NCBI RefSeq assembly: GCF_023195775.1 | Contig: NZ_CP096205.1 | Location: 2,170,001-2,234,000, forward strand | Direction of reading: 5' to 3' | DNA length: 64,000 nt | Source: Flavobacterium azooxidireducens | Lineage (GTDB): Bacteria > Bacteroidota > Bacteroidia > Flavobacteriales > Flavobacteriaceae | The notes under the pieces: model-generated | Database searches by the model: none | The model's input: the letters and a program-made list of their open reading frames with translations, nothing else | Told to the model about the DNA's origin: nothing | Program-made: the position numbers and the translations under genes | Shown: positions 50,601-58,497 of the stretch, one piece after another | Position numbering within the stretch: the stretch's first letter is position 1 | Layout: each line of letters starts with the position of its first letter

Positions 50601-50988
50601 AACTGATTTTTCGGCTATCGCTACAGCGAACAATAACGCTAACTTTAAAGTAAGAGTTCGTTTTTCGGGAGATAATTTAACTGCCGATAATGGCGATAGA
50701 GTAACCTTTAATAACTTCAGTGCCAAAGGTGTTGAAATGCCTTTGAGTATTCCTGAAAATACAAGTTTAATTTTCAAAGTTTATCCAAACCCTGCGTCTG
50801 AAGTTTTGAATATCAATCATTCTTACAGCGATGTTACATTTAATTTATTTACCATCGATGGAAAAATAATTAAAGCCGGAAACTTAGAAAATCAACAAAT
50901 CAACATTAGCGATTTACAAAGCGGAATTTATTTGTTACAATTAAGTTCTGATGGAAAATCGGAAACCAAAAAGATTGTAAAAAAATAA
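47641..50988 (+). CDS. CotH-kinase / lamin-tail surface protein with T9SS type A signal
   Basis: The 1,115-residue secreted protein has a signal peptide (ending QLSAQ), then a lamin-tail domain (~22-130, VINEIITSNSTVITDDDG and EDWVELYNTG). A chitobiase/hexosaminidase C-terminal-type domain (~165-270, TTDGSDPNIDN) is followed by a CotH kinase-like domain (~320-680, IPVISLSVDENKFF, INGGGTRTYQNKSLRLY and AIKDTDAGFS). A LEGFTFSHWSGDV repeat domain (~775-820) and a beta-sandwich with WRKASMERRNSPT come next. The end, VYPNPASEVLNINHS to KKIVKK, is the type A sorting domain. It may phosphorylate or bind extracellular polymer; the substrate is unknown. Confidence 0.9.
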   Translation: MKKITFLTFLLLTFFQLSAQNVVINEIITSNSTVITDDDGSYEDWVELYNTGTEAINLEGYGLTDLSTNPYQWVFPAYWIEPGEHLLVWCSDKNRTDINFPLHTNFKISSGGEVITLTKPNGDVEDSYPAVLVPQNFTYGRQTDGSAIFVYFPVPTPGETNNTSTGYTDVLDPPSFSANGGFYTTSFGLTISHPDPEVTIVYTTDGSDPNIDNLAGTTYQYKNEYPYEVGQLPSETFLTKSFQSMQYSAPLTIVDRTSEPNDISTISSTYDADPSYYIPDFNIFKGTVVRARAYKAGALTSDIVTESYFVSPEGTDRFSIPVISLSVDENKFFDYNDGIYVAGEDFDNWRLENPNTPTLFNGEGNYDRSGDTTEQIGHFNYFVNGGEVLSQRVGIRINGGGTRTYQNKSLRLYARSELGASTFDYPIFPNEDFDSYKRLVLRNSGNDFFNTYYKDAFTHELIEKTGLDNQAYQPSVVFLNGEYWGMLNIRERLDRHYFERKYGIVEADIEILADGYVIDEGSDAHFQAMYSYFQNNSLVDDANLSYINTQMDVDNFRDYFITNIFIQNTDWPGWNTLFWRKKTAAFEPDAPYGNDGRWRTAIKDTDAGFSLMLDINDHNTLEFATALGGPIWPNPEWSTLILRRLLENEAFELSFINRFADMMNTFFLPERVVDLSNQFAAVIEPEIAEQYNRWAAPYSFAWWLESQNVVETFAIERPDYQREHIRAKFGISNDINATLDVNDDTNGYVKINTINITSDTPGVSANPYPWTGIYFHNIPVTLTAIPLEGFTFSHWSGDVDSTDAEITYTPTGNFSVTANFIPAEVPATEEPIYFWMMDGSVTNDTPLTALNSSFEVGTEGVLNYQSCLVGYPFDNTHPNWRKASMERRNSPTDINYMPEANNNLPFATSNMRGLQIKQPFQNEGFENAMIFSFSTLGYEDIVFGFAAKDENAADGIVMDYSVDGSTFTNAGLANSNMPLTATYQLFETDFSAIATANNNANFKVRVRFSGDNLTADNGDRVTFNNFSAKGVEMPLSIPENTSLIFKVYPNPASEVLNINHSYSDVTFNLFTIDGKIIKAGNLENQQINISDLQSGIYLLQLSSDGKSETKKIVKK

Positions 50989-51011
50989 ACTTTTATTTAC
51001 ATAATTAATTG

Positions 51012-51043
51012 AAAGGAGGGAGTTTATCCCTCCTTTTTCTTTT
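51012..51043 (+). terminator. Terminator of the first CotH gene
   Basis: AAAGGAGGGA pairs with TCCCTCCTTT, followed by TTCTTTTT, 25 nt after the stop. Confidence 0.85.
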
Positions 51044-51137
51044 TATCGATTAATTGTGTAAATGGTCGATAAAACAATTGTTAAACATTAAATTAAAGTT
51101 AAATTTGAAAATATTTCCACCCATTAATTTTATGCAC

Positions 51138-54100
51138 ATGAAAAATTTTATGCGACTTTTTGTTGCCTCAATTCTTATTGCTTTTTATCAACCAACAGCT
51201 GCTCAAAGTTTAGTAGTTAATGAAGTCTTAGCTAGTAATTCTGCTGTAAACATAGATGAAGACGATAGTTATCAAGATTGGGTAGAATTGTTTAATAACA
51301 CACCAAACCCGATTAATTTAGCCGGTTATGGCTTGAGCGATAACCCAAATATATTGTTTAAATGGGTTTTTCCTTCTGTAACTATAAATCCGGGTAGTTA
51401 TTTGATAATCTGGTGTTCTAATAAAAACAGAACCATTCCCGGACAACCTTTGCATACTAATTTTGCTATAAGTGCAGATGGCGAAACAATTTCATTAACC
51501 AATCCAGACGGAATTGTAATTGATTTTGCTCCTCCAACTCCCATGTTAGCTAATATTTCTTTTGGTCGTTCTCCAAATGGAACTGGAAGTTTTGTGTTTT
51601 TTCAAACTCCAACTCCAGCAGCAGAAAATATAGGAGCTGGCTATACAGGAACACTAAATCCTCCTCAATTTTCTCAAAATTCAGGTTTTTTTACAACCGG
51701 ATTCGATTTAACCATTTCGTCTGAAGATGAAGATGTAACTATTTTATATACCATTGATGGTTCTGAACCGGATGAAAATAATTTGGCAGGTACAACTTAC
51801 AGCTATAAAAATCAGTACCCACGATTACCTGGTCAAGAATTTGGTCCATTTTTAAGTAATACGTTTGAAACCTTAACTTATACAGAACCAATCAGTATCA
51901 TAGATCGTTCTCCTTTACCAAATAAGATTTCAATGATTTCTTCCACGTATGATTTTGTGGCTCCTTATCTTCCGGATGTGCCAATTTTTAAAAGCACCGT
52001 TGTGCGTGCAAAGGTGATTAAGCCCGGAGCAATGGCAAGTGATGTTGTAACCAGAAATTATTTTATTACGCCTCAAGGTAACAATCAATTTTCGTTGCCT
52101 GTTGTTTCGTTGAGTATTGATGAAGATAAATTGTTTGAATACAACGATGGAATTTATGTAGCCGGAAAAGATTTTGATACGTGGCGAACCAATAATCCAA
52201 ATCAAGTTCCCGATTGGGAAATTGGAAATTTTGCCAGAAAAGGAGTTACATCAGAAAGAGAAGCAAATTTTAGCTATTTTGTTGATGGTAATGAAGTAAT
52301 TAATCAGAATATTGGCATTCGAATTCGCGGAAATTATTCGAGAGTTTACCCAAGCAAATCGTTTAACTTTTATGCCAAATCGGAATATGGGGATAATGAT
52401 ATGGATTATGCCTTTTTTTCAGACAGAACGGATGAAAGTTATACAAGACTTTCTTTAAAAAATTCAAGTGGCGATTTTTATCATACCAATTTTAGAGACC
52501 CGTTAAATCACGAATTAATTAAAGGTTTACGAGTTCAAACAGAAGCTTATCAACCGACTATTACATTTATAAACGGAGAGTTTTATGGTATTTTAAGTTT
52601 CCGTGAAAAATATGATGACAAGTTTTTTAAACGAGTGTATAATATTGATGAAGACGAAATTGATGTTTTAGAAAATAATGCCATTGAAGAAGAAGGTGAT
52701 AACGTACATTATCTTCAAATGATTAATTATGTTCAAAACAATTCATTAGCAAACGAAGAAAATTATGATTACATCCAAACACAAATGGACACCGATAATT
52801 TTCAAGATTATTTTATATCCAATATTTTCTTTCAAAATGTAGATTGGCCGGGAAATAACATTGTTTATTGGCGAAAAAGAACAGCACAATTTGAACCAAC
52901 TGCACCGTATGGTTCCGATGGAAGATGGCGTTGGGCTATTCACGATATGGATTCAACTTTCGGATTAAGTGGTGGAAGTATTGCTATCAATTCGCTTGCA
53001 AACGCAACTGCAGTAGGTGGTACAAGCTGGCCAAATCCAGATTGGTCAACGTTGTTACTCAGAAAACTATTAGAAAATGATGAGTTTAAATATGAGTTTA
53101 TCACTCGTTTTGCCGATGTAATGAACACCTATTTTCATACTGATAGAATTCTCACCAGAATTGAAGAAATGAAAACGGTTATCGCACCGGAAATGCCACG
53201 ACAATATGTTCGATGGAAAGCACCATCAAGTGATTACAGTTGGAATTATTTTTTGAATAAATTAATTCTTTTTTCAAACGAAAGACCAGAAATTCAACGT
53301 GGACACATTCGCGATAAATTTGAAATCGCAAATGATATTGATGTTACTGTTGATGTTTCCAATGATGAGCATGGTTTTATTAAGGTGAATACGATTGAAA
53401 TTGTGCCAACAATTCCCGGAATTACTGCTAATCCATATCCTTGGACAGGAATTTATTATTCTAATATTCCCGTAAAATTAAAAGCAATTGCTAAAACGGG
53501 GTATGTTTTTAGTCATTGGGAAGGAGCTTCAACCAGTACAGAAGAGGAAATTATAATTGATTCAGCCGACAGTTTTTCAGTAACTGCCGTATTTATTCCG
53601 GAAGGATTCTCGATTGAAGAAAGTGAGCCAATTTATTTTTGGATGATGAATTCAGCCTTGCCAAATGATGCTCCAATTGTTTCGATTAATTCAACTTTTG
53701 AAGTTTTAACTGAAGGTGTTTTAGATTTTCAATCGTGTTTGGAAGGCTATCCGTTTACCAATGCTCATCCCAATTGGAGAAAAGCATCGATGGAACGACG
53801 AAATAGTCCGACAGCGATAAATTATATTCCGGAAGCCAATAATAATTTAGCTTTTGGAGCTTCAAATATGCGTGGGTTACAAATCAAGCAACCTTTTCAA
53901 TTTGAAGGTTTAGAAAATGCAATGCTGTTTAATTTTTCTACAGAAGGATATAAAGATATTATTTTTAGTTTTGCTGCCAAAGATGAAAATGCAGCAGATG
54001 CAATTGTTGTTGATTATTCAATTTCAGAAGGCGATCCTGTTTGGATAACCACCGATTTAACCGAAACCTCTTTGCCTCTTTCATCCGATTTTGAATTATT

Positions 54101-56324
54101 TGAAGTTGATTTTTCAGCTGTTTCAGGCTCGGTAAACAATCCTAATTTTAAAGTCAGATTGCGATTTACCGGTCAAAATATGACAATTGACAATGGTGAC
54201 CGAGTTACTTTTAATAATTTTTCTGTGAAAGGAGTCCAGTTGCCGTTGCAATATCCTACACCAAATGTTTTTACGGTTGGTGTAGAAATTTCGCCATTGA
54301 TTCCGACGGTTACAGCAGTAGCTGATAGTTATTCCATCGAACCAACTTTACCAAACGGATTAAGTTTTGATGAAACAACCGGAATTATTTCTGGGACTCC
54401 GATCGAACTTTCATCTGCAATCAATTATACAGTTACCGCAACCAATTCAGGCGGAAGCACAAGTTTTGTATTGTCGATTGAAGTGATTGATGTTGCACCA
54501 TCTTCATTAACCTATTCTACACCAAATGTTTATATAATTAATGAAGCGATTTCAAATTTAGTTCCAACGATTTCAGGTGGAGCGGTTTTGAATTATTCCA
54601 TTGAACCAAGTTTACAAAACGGATTAAGTTTTGATGAATCAATCGGAATTATTTCTGGAACTCCGACCGAACTTTCAGCAGTGACTGATTATACAGTAAC
54701 CGCAACCAATTCTGGCGGAAGTACGAGTTTTGTTTTGTCGATTGAAGTGATTGATGTCGCACCATCTTCATTAACCTATTCTACACCAAATGTTTATACA
54801 ATTAATGAAGCGATTTCAAATTTAGTTCCAACGATTTCAGGCGGAGCAGTTTTAAATTATTCCATCGAACCAAGTTTACCAAACGGATTAAGTTTTGATG
54901 AATCAACCGGAATAATTTCAGGAACACCAACTGAACTTTCATCCGCAACCAATTACACCGTAACTGCAATCAATTCTGGCGGAAGCACAAGTTTTGTTTT
55001 ATCGATTGAAGTGATTGATGTAGCACCTTCTTCATTAGCGTATTCCACACCAAATGTTTATACGATAAATGAAACAATTACGAATTTAGTTCCAACAATT
55101 TCCGGTGGAGCAGTTTTGGACTATTCCATCGAACCAACTTTACCAAACGGATTAAGTTTTGATGAATCAACCGGAATAATTTCAGGAACACCAACTGAAC
55201 TTTCATCCGCAACCAATTACACCGTAACTGCAATCAATTCTGGCGGAAGCACAAGTTTTGTTTTATCGATTGAAGTGATTGATGTAGCACCTTCTTCATT
55301 AGCGTATTCCACACCAAATGTTTATACGATAAATGAAACAATTACGAATTTAGTTCCAACAATTTCCGGTGGAGCAGTTTTGGACTATTCCATCGAACCA
55401 ACTTTACCAAACGGATTAAGTTTTGATGAAACAACTGGAATTATTTCCGGAACACCGACCGAACTTTCATCCGCAACAGATTATACAGTTACCGCAACAA
55501 ATTCTGGCGGAAGCACAAGTTTTGTTTTATCGATTGAAGTGATTGATGTTGCACCTTCTTCATTAACGTATTCCACACCAAATGTTTATACGATAAATGA
55601 AACAATTACGAATTTAGTTCCAACAATTTCCGGTGGAGCAGTTTTGGACTATTCCATCGAACCAACTTTACCAAACGGATTAAGTTTTGATGAAACAACT
55701 GGAATTATTTCCGGAACACCGACTGAACTTTCTTCAGCAACTGATTATACAGTTACCGCGACAAATTCTGGCGGAAGCACAAGTTTTATTTTGTCAATTG
55801 AAGTGATTGATGTGGCTCCTTCTTCATTAACCTATTCTACACCAAATGTTTATACAATTAATGAAGCGATTTCAAATTTAGTTCCAACGATTTCAGGCGG
55901 AGCAGTTTTAAATTATTCCATCGAACCAAGTTTACCAAACGGATTAAGTTTTGATGAATCAACCGGAATAATTTCAGGAACTCCGACTGAACTTTCTTCA
56001 GCAACAAATTACACCGTAACCGCAACCAATTCTGGTGGAAGCACGAATTTTATGTTGTCGATTGAAGTGATTGAGCCCTTATCAATCGATGATGCTTTAA
56101 AATCAGGTTTTGTACTCTATCCAAACCCGTTTGAGAGTAGTATCAATGTAATTCACTCTTTTGGAAGAGTAAATTATACTTTATATTCTTTAGATGGAAA
56201 ATTAATACGAAATGGAATTTTAGATTCATCTGAATTAGTGATGCCTGAATTGCCAAACGGAACTTACTTATTACAATTAGAAACGGAAGGTAAAATTCAA
56301 AATTTCAAAATTATTAAAAAATAG
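51138..56324 (+). CDS. CotH-kinase / lamin-tail paralogue with seven Ig-like repeats and T9SS type A signal
   Basis: The 1,728-residue paralogue of the preceding gene has the same order: signal peptide (MKNFMRLFVASILIAFY...AAQ), lamin tail (VNEVLASNSAVNIDED), hexosaminidase-type domain (TIDGSEPDENN), CotH (LPVVSLSIDEDKLFEYNDG; WRWAIHDMDSTFGLSG), SHWEGAST repeat and the WRKASMERRNSPT domain. It then adds seven ~88-residue putative-Ig modules (each NYSIEPSLPNGLSF, GIISGTPTELSS and NYTVTATNSGGST) before the type A sorting tail (VLYPNPFESSIN). The frame opens at a GTG at 51054, but the ATG at 51138 starts a proper signal peptide; ATG 51132 is also possible. Confidence 0.9.
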   Translation: MKNFMRLFVASILIAFYQPTAAQSLVVNEVLASNSAVNIDEDDSYQDWVELFNNTPNPINLAGYGLSDNPNILFKWVFPSVTINPGSYLIIWCSNKNRTIPGQPLHTNFAISADGETISLTNPDGIVIDFAPPTPMLANISFGRSPNGTGSFVFFQTPTPAAENIGAGYTGTLNPPQFSQNSGFFTTGFDLTISSEDEDVTILYTIDGSEPDENNLAGTTYSYKNQYPRLPGQEFGPFLSNTFETLTYTEPISIIDRSPLPNKISMISSTYDFVAPYLPDVPIFKSTVVRAKVIKPGAMASDVVTRNYFITPQGNNQFSLPVVSLSIDEDKLFEYNDGIYVAGKDFDTWRTNNPNQVPDWEIGNFARKGVTSEREANFSYFVDGNEVINQNIGIRIRGNYSRVYPSKSFNFYAKSEYGDNDMDYAFFSDRTDESYTRLSLKNSSGDFYHTNFRDPLNHELIKGLRVQTEAYQPTITFINGEFYGILSFREKYDDKFFKRVYNIDEDEIDVLENNAIEEEGDNVHYLQMINYVQNNSLANEENYDYIQTQMDTDNFQDYFISNIFFQNVDWPGNNIVYWRKRTAQFEPTAPYGSDGRWRWAIHDMDSTFGLSGGSIAINSLANATAVGGTSWPNPDWSTLLLRKLLENDEFKYEFITRFADVMNTYFHTDRILTRIEEMKTVIAPEMPRQYVRWKAPSSDYSWNYFLNKLILFSNERPEIQRGHIRDKFEIANDIDVTVDVSNDEHGFIKVNTIEIVPTIPGITANPYPWTGIYYSNIPVKLKAIAKTGYVFSHWEGASTSTEEEIIIDSADSFSVTAVFIPEGFSIEESEPIYFWMMNSALPNDAPIVSINSTFEVLTEGVLDFQSCLEGYPFTNAHPNWRKASMERRNSPTAINYIPEANNNLAFGASNMRGLQIKQPFQFEGLENAMLFNFSTEGYKDIIFSFAAKDENAADAIVVDYSISEGDPVWITTDLTETSLPLSSDFELFEVDFSAVSGSVNNPNFKVRLRFTGQNMTIDNGDRVTFNNFSVKGVQLPLQYPTPNVFTVGVEISPLIPTVTAVADSYSIEPTLPNGLSFDETTGIISGTPIELSSAINYTVTATNSGGSTSFVLSIEVIDVAPSSLTYSTPNVYIINEAISNLVPTISGGAVLNYSIEPSLQNGLSFDESIGIISGTPTELSAVTDYTVTATNSGGSTSFVLSIEVIDVAPSSLTYSTPNVYTINEAISNLVPTISGGAVLNYSIEPSLPNGLSFDESTGIISGTPTELSSATNYTVTAINSGGSTSFVLSIEVIDVAPSSLAYSTPNVYTINETITNLVPTISGGAVLDYSIEPTLPNGLSFDESTGIISGTPTELSSATNYTVTAINSGGSTSFVLSIEVIDVAPSSLAYSTPNVYTINETITNLVPTISGGAVLDYSIEPTLPNGLSFDETTGIISGTPTELSSATDYTVTATNSGGSTSFVLSIEVIDVAPSSLTYSTPNVYTINETITNLVPTISGGAVLDYSIEPTLPNGLSFDETTGIISGTPTELSSATDYTVTATNSGGSTSFILSIEVIDVAPSSLTYSTPNVYTINEAISNLVPTISGGAVLNYSIEPSLPNGLSFDESTGIISGTPTELSSATNYTVTATNSGGSTNFMLSIEVIEPLSIDDALKSGFVLYPNPFESSINVIHSFGRVNYTLYSLDGKLIRNGILDSSELVMPELPNGTYLLQLETEGKIQNFKIIKK
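54252..56078 (+). repeat. Seven tandem 264-bp coding repeats
   Basis: Units begin at 54252, 54513, 54777, 55041, 55305, 55569 and 55833, each encoding one Ig-like module; the first has 261 bp. Units 2, 3 and 7 share EAISNLVP...LNYSIEPSL, and units 4, 5 and 6 share ETITNLVP...LDYSIEPTL. The stretch spanning the end of unit 3 and start of unit 4 recurs exactly 264 bp later over more than 200 bp, a mark of recent unequal exchange. Confidence 0.92.
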
Positions 56325-56344
56325 ATTTTTAAAAATATAAATTC

Positions 56345-56378
56345 AAAAGGAGTTTGTTCATTCAAGCTCCTTTTTTTT
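56345..56378 (+). terminator. Terminator of the second CotH gene
   Basis: AAAAGGAG (56345-56352) pairs with CTCCTTTT, followed by a run of Ts, 21 nt after the stop. Confidence 0.8.
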
Positions 56379-56430
56379 ATGGCATTTTCAGTAAAAAGCT
56401 GTTTCTTGCAGAAAAATTGATCTTCCTAAT

Positions 56431-57195
56431 TTGAAAATTTTCAAAAACATACTCGATTTTTACATTCAATCTTCGTTGCATATTGCGGTTGCGATTTTTT
56501 CTTTGGTTCGAATAACTGAAATTTCGCTTCAGCTTTCAAACGATACAACTTTAGAATTGACCATCTTTTTCGGAACAATTGTAGGTTATAATTTTTTAAA
56601 ATATTTTGAAGCTTTTCAAAAAGGAAATTTCGATTTAAATAAAAATCGCTATTTAGTTGGATTGACATTTCTTTCTGCAATTGCCACACTTTTTTATTTT
56701 TTACAATTGAATAATTCTCTTCAAATTTATTTCATCAAAATAGGATTATTGGTTGTACTTTACCCATTTTTGCGAAAATTTGGTTTTTGGAAATTGTTTT
56801 TGGTCAGTTTTTGTGTGACAGCAATTACGGTTTATGCACCAATTATTCAGCACAACGCATTCTCTGATGATGAAAAAATTATTTTGTTTCAACGATTTTT
56901 GATTGTCATTTCTTTAATGATTCCTTTTGAAATTTTAGACAGTGAAACAGATGATAAAACCCTCAAAACAATACCGCAACGATTTGGAGTTTTTAAAGCC
57001 AAGCTGTTCGGAATTAGTTTGTTAGTTTCTTTTGTTTTTTTAGAATTTTTTAAAGATAAGATTGAAATTTCAAATTTTGCAGTTGCCATTATAACTGCAC
57101 TTTTTATTGGATTTACTACTTTTAAAAGAGATAAGTATTACACTTCATTTTGGGTGGAAAGTGTGCCGATAATTTGGTTGGTTTTGTTGTTTTAG
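56431..57195 (+). CDS. UbiA-like membrane protein lacking the first Asp motif
   Basis: The 254-residue protein has about seven to eight membrane helices. The second Asp-rich loop of UbiA prenyltransferases is recognisable (FEILDSETDDKTLKTIPQRFG, cited as DSETDDKTLKTIPQRFG, residues ~168-188). At the first motif's place it has YNFLKYFEAFQKGNFD, without the N-D-x-x-D pattern. It may be a divergent family member with another reaction or a non-catalytic one. The only plausible start is a TTG at 56431; no early in-frame ATG exists. It converges with the SRPBCC gene at 57243, with a palindromic repeat between. Confidence 0.6.
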   Translation: MKIFKNILDFYIQSSLHIAVAIFSLVRITEISLQLSNDTTLELTIFFGTIVGYNFLKYFEAFQKGNFDLNKNRYLVGLTFLSAIATLFYFLQLNNSLQIYFIKIGLLVVLYPFLRKFGFWKLFLVSFCVTAITVYAPIIQHNAFSDDEKIILFQRFLIVISLMIPFEILDSETDDKTLKTIPQRFGVFKAKLFGISLLVSFVFLEFFKDKIEISNFAVAIITALFIGFTTFKRDKYYTSFWVESVPIIWLVLLF

Positions 57196-57224
57196 ACCTG
57201 ACAAGTTTCAAAAACCTGTCAGGT
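57196..57224. repeat. ACCTGACAAGTTT / AAACCTGTCAGGT palindromic repeat, copy 1
   Basis: The arms are near-perfect inverted repeats around a 3-nt loop, directly after the UbiA-like gene's TAG (the repeat's first base is the stop codon's neighbour) and before the SRPBCC gene's stop. It can act as a two-way terminator for the convergent genes. Copy 2 is at 57716. Confidence 0.85.
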
Positions 57225-57242
57225 GTAATGGGATAGTTATAC

Positions 57243-57698
57243 TTATTGTGGATTTTCAGCTATGTTTTTTAAAATTTTATTTCTTGTTTTGATGAAATTT
57301 GTCAAATACTTTTTCAAAACAATTCTATCAAAAATGACTCCCAAGATTCTAAAAGGAGTTTCATATTCTAATCGATCAATCATAATAGTGTAATCACTTT
57401 CCGTTTGGAAAAAATGTTCGTGTTTGAATGATTTAAAATGACCTTCTTCCATTTCATCTACAAAATAAGTTGGAAAATGGAATTTTGTAATTCTGCTTTT
57501 ATGCAAAAGTTGCAAGCCAAAATGTTTGCCACTCCAGGTAACGGTTTCATCAAATTCAATTAAGCCAGTCGTTTTTCCATCAATCGCTTTTTCATTTGAT
57601 TTTGCCGCAGAAAGTTGATGAATATCAATGTTTCTAGCTATATCAAAAACAGTTTCAATTGGTGCTTTTATTTTGGTGGTAACAATTGTTGTTGTCAT
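57243..57698 (-). CDS. SRPBCC-family protein
   Basis: The 151-residue protein has the start-domain pattern of ligand-binding SRPBCC proteins (polyketide cyclase/coenzyme Q-binding type). It opens with TTIVTTKIKAPIETVFDIARNIDIHQ, cited as KIKAPIETVFDIARN, followed by alternating strands ending in a long C-terminal helix (RNKILKNIAE). The ligand is unknown. It is bracketed by two identical-type palindromic repeats (57196 and 57716). It probably belongs to the minus-strand row behind the GbsR-type regulator, where TIGR01777 and SRPBCC genes often occur together in this phylum. Confidence 0.8.
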   Translation of the reverse strand: MTTTIVTTKIKAPIETVFDIARNIDIHQLSAAKSNEKAIDGKTTGLIEFDETVTWSGKHFGLQLLHKSRITKFHFPTYFVDEMEEGHFKSFKHEHFFQTESDYTIMIDRLEYETPFRILGVIFDRIVLKKYLTNFIKTRNKILKNIAENPQ

Positions 57699-57715
57699 TT
57701 TTTTGATCTTTTTAG

Positions 57716-57744
57716 ACCTGACAGGTTTTTGAAACCTGTCAGGT
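57716..57744. repeat. ACCTGACAGGTTT / AAACCTGTCAGGT palindromic repeat, copy 2
   Basis: The arms ACCTGACAGGTTT and AAACCTGTCAGGT are perfectly complementary around TTG. It is in the same orientation as copy 1 (57196) and lies just upstream of the SRPBCC gene start, within the minus-strand row. Confidence 0.88.
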
Positions 57745-57752
57745 GCCTTAGA

Positions 57753-58139
57753 TTATCCTCTAAATACAATTCGTTCTTCTACTTGTGGCTGACTCGCTTT
57801 TCTTTTTCCTCTGAAAAATAAATACAAATTGATGAAAAGCATAATTCCTAAATAAATAGAAAAACCACCAATTTTGCTGGTCAATTCTTCAATCATAACT
57901 TGATATGAATTGTTGTATAAATTCATTTCCATAATTTTTAAAGCAAATCCGATGTTGAGTAAATAAAAACCGGTTTCAAATAATTTGTTGGTGGCTTTGG
58001 CGATTTCTTCGCGACCTTTAAATATGTCGGTCATATAAATCAAACTGTTTTTAAACAACGTTTTTGAAACATAAATAGTTAATGCAATTGCAACCGGAAG
58101 ATAGATTGCGTAGGCGAGAAGTGTTTTTGTGGTTTCCAT
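57753..58139 (-). CDS. Small membrane protein (paralogue of the neighbouring gene)
   Basis: The 128-residue protein has three to four membrane helices (~8-28, ~58-78, ~95-112) and the segment NKLFETGFYLLNIGFA. The neighbouring gene at 58150 has NKNLLLGYYLLNLGYC in the same position. No named domain is recognised; the role is unknown. It lies 10 nt after that gene on the same strand, in the row behind the GbsR-type regulator, so coordinated expression is likely. Confidence 0.65.
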   Translation of the reverse strand: METTKTLLAYAIYLPVAIALTIYVSKTLFKNSLIYMTDIFKGREEIAKATNKLFETGFYLLNIGFALKIMEMNLYNNSYQVMIEELTSKIGGFSIYLGIMLFINLYLFFRGKRKASQPQVEERIVFRG

Positions 58140-58149
58140 AATATAAAGA

Positions 58150-58497
58150 TTAATTGATTAATTTTTTAATGTAATTTGTAATCATAAAAATGTTGAGGTA
58201 ATGCAGAATTCCGATGATAAAAAGGATAATTGATGTTTTGTAAGCGATAATTCCAACCAATTGATTTACTGTTTCGATTTTCTCCCAACTCAAAATCGTA
58301 ATCGCACAATAACCAAGATTCAGTAAATAATAACCCAGCAATAAATTTTTATTCACTTTTTTACATAATTCTTCGTGATTGGGAACCAATTGTGACACAA
58401 AAATATTTCCGTTTCTGTACAAAATTTGTCCTACCACAAAAATTATAATGGCTGTTATGGAAAGGTAAATGGAGTAGGAGAGAATGTTGAGGTTCAT
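58150..58497 (-). CDS. Small membrane protein (paralogue of the neighbouring gene)
   Basis: The 115-residue protein has four membrane helices, with the shared pattern ILSYSIYLSITAIIIFV then NGNIFVSQLVPNHEEL and NKNLLLGYYLLNLGY. It aligns over its full length with the product of 57753-58139. It overlaps the epimerase gene by 4 bases (ATGA), a sign of translational coupling. I do not recognise the family. Two such half-sized paralogues side by side may form a hetero-oligomer (inference). Confidence 0.65.
   Translation of the reverse strand: MNLNILSYSIYLSITAIIIFVVGQILYRNGNIFVSQLVPNHEELCKKVNKNLLLGYYLLNLGYCAITILSWEKIETVNQLVGIIAYKTSIILFIIGILHYLNIFMITNYIKKLIN

Noticed and set aside
54252..56078. 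Regular repeats as a CRISPR array.
   Set aside because: The units are 264-bp coding modules in one open frame, without spacer-repeat alternation. No CRISPR array or cas gene was seen in the window.
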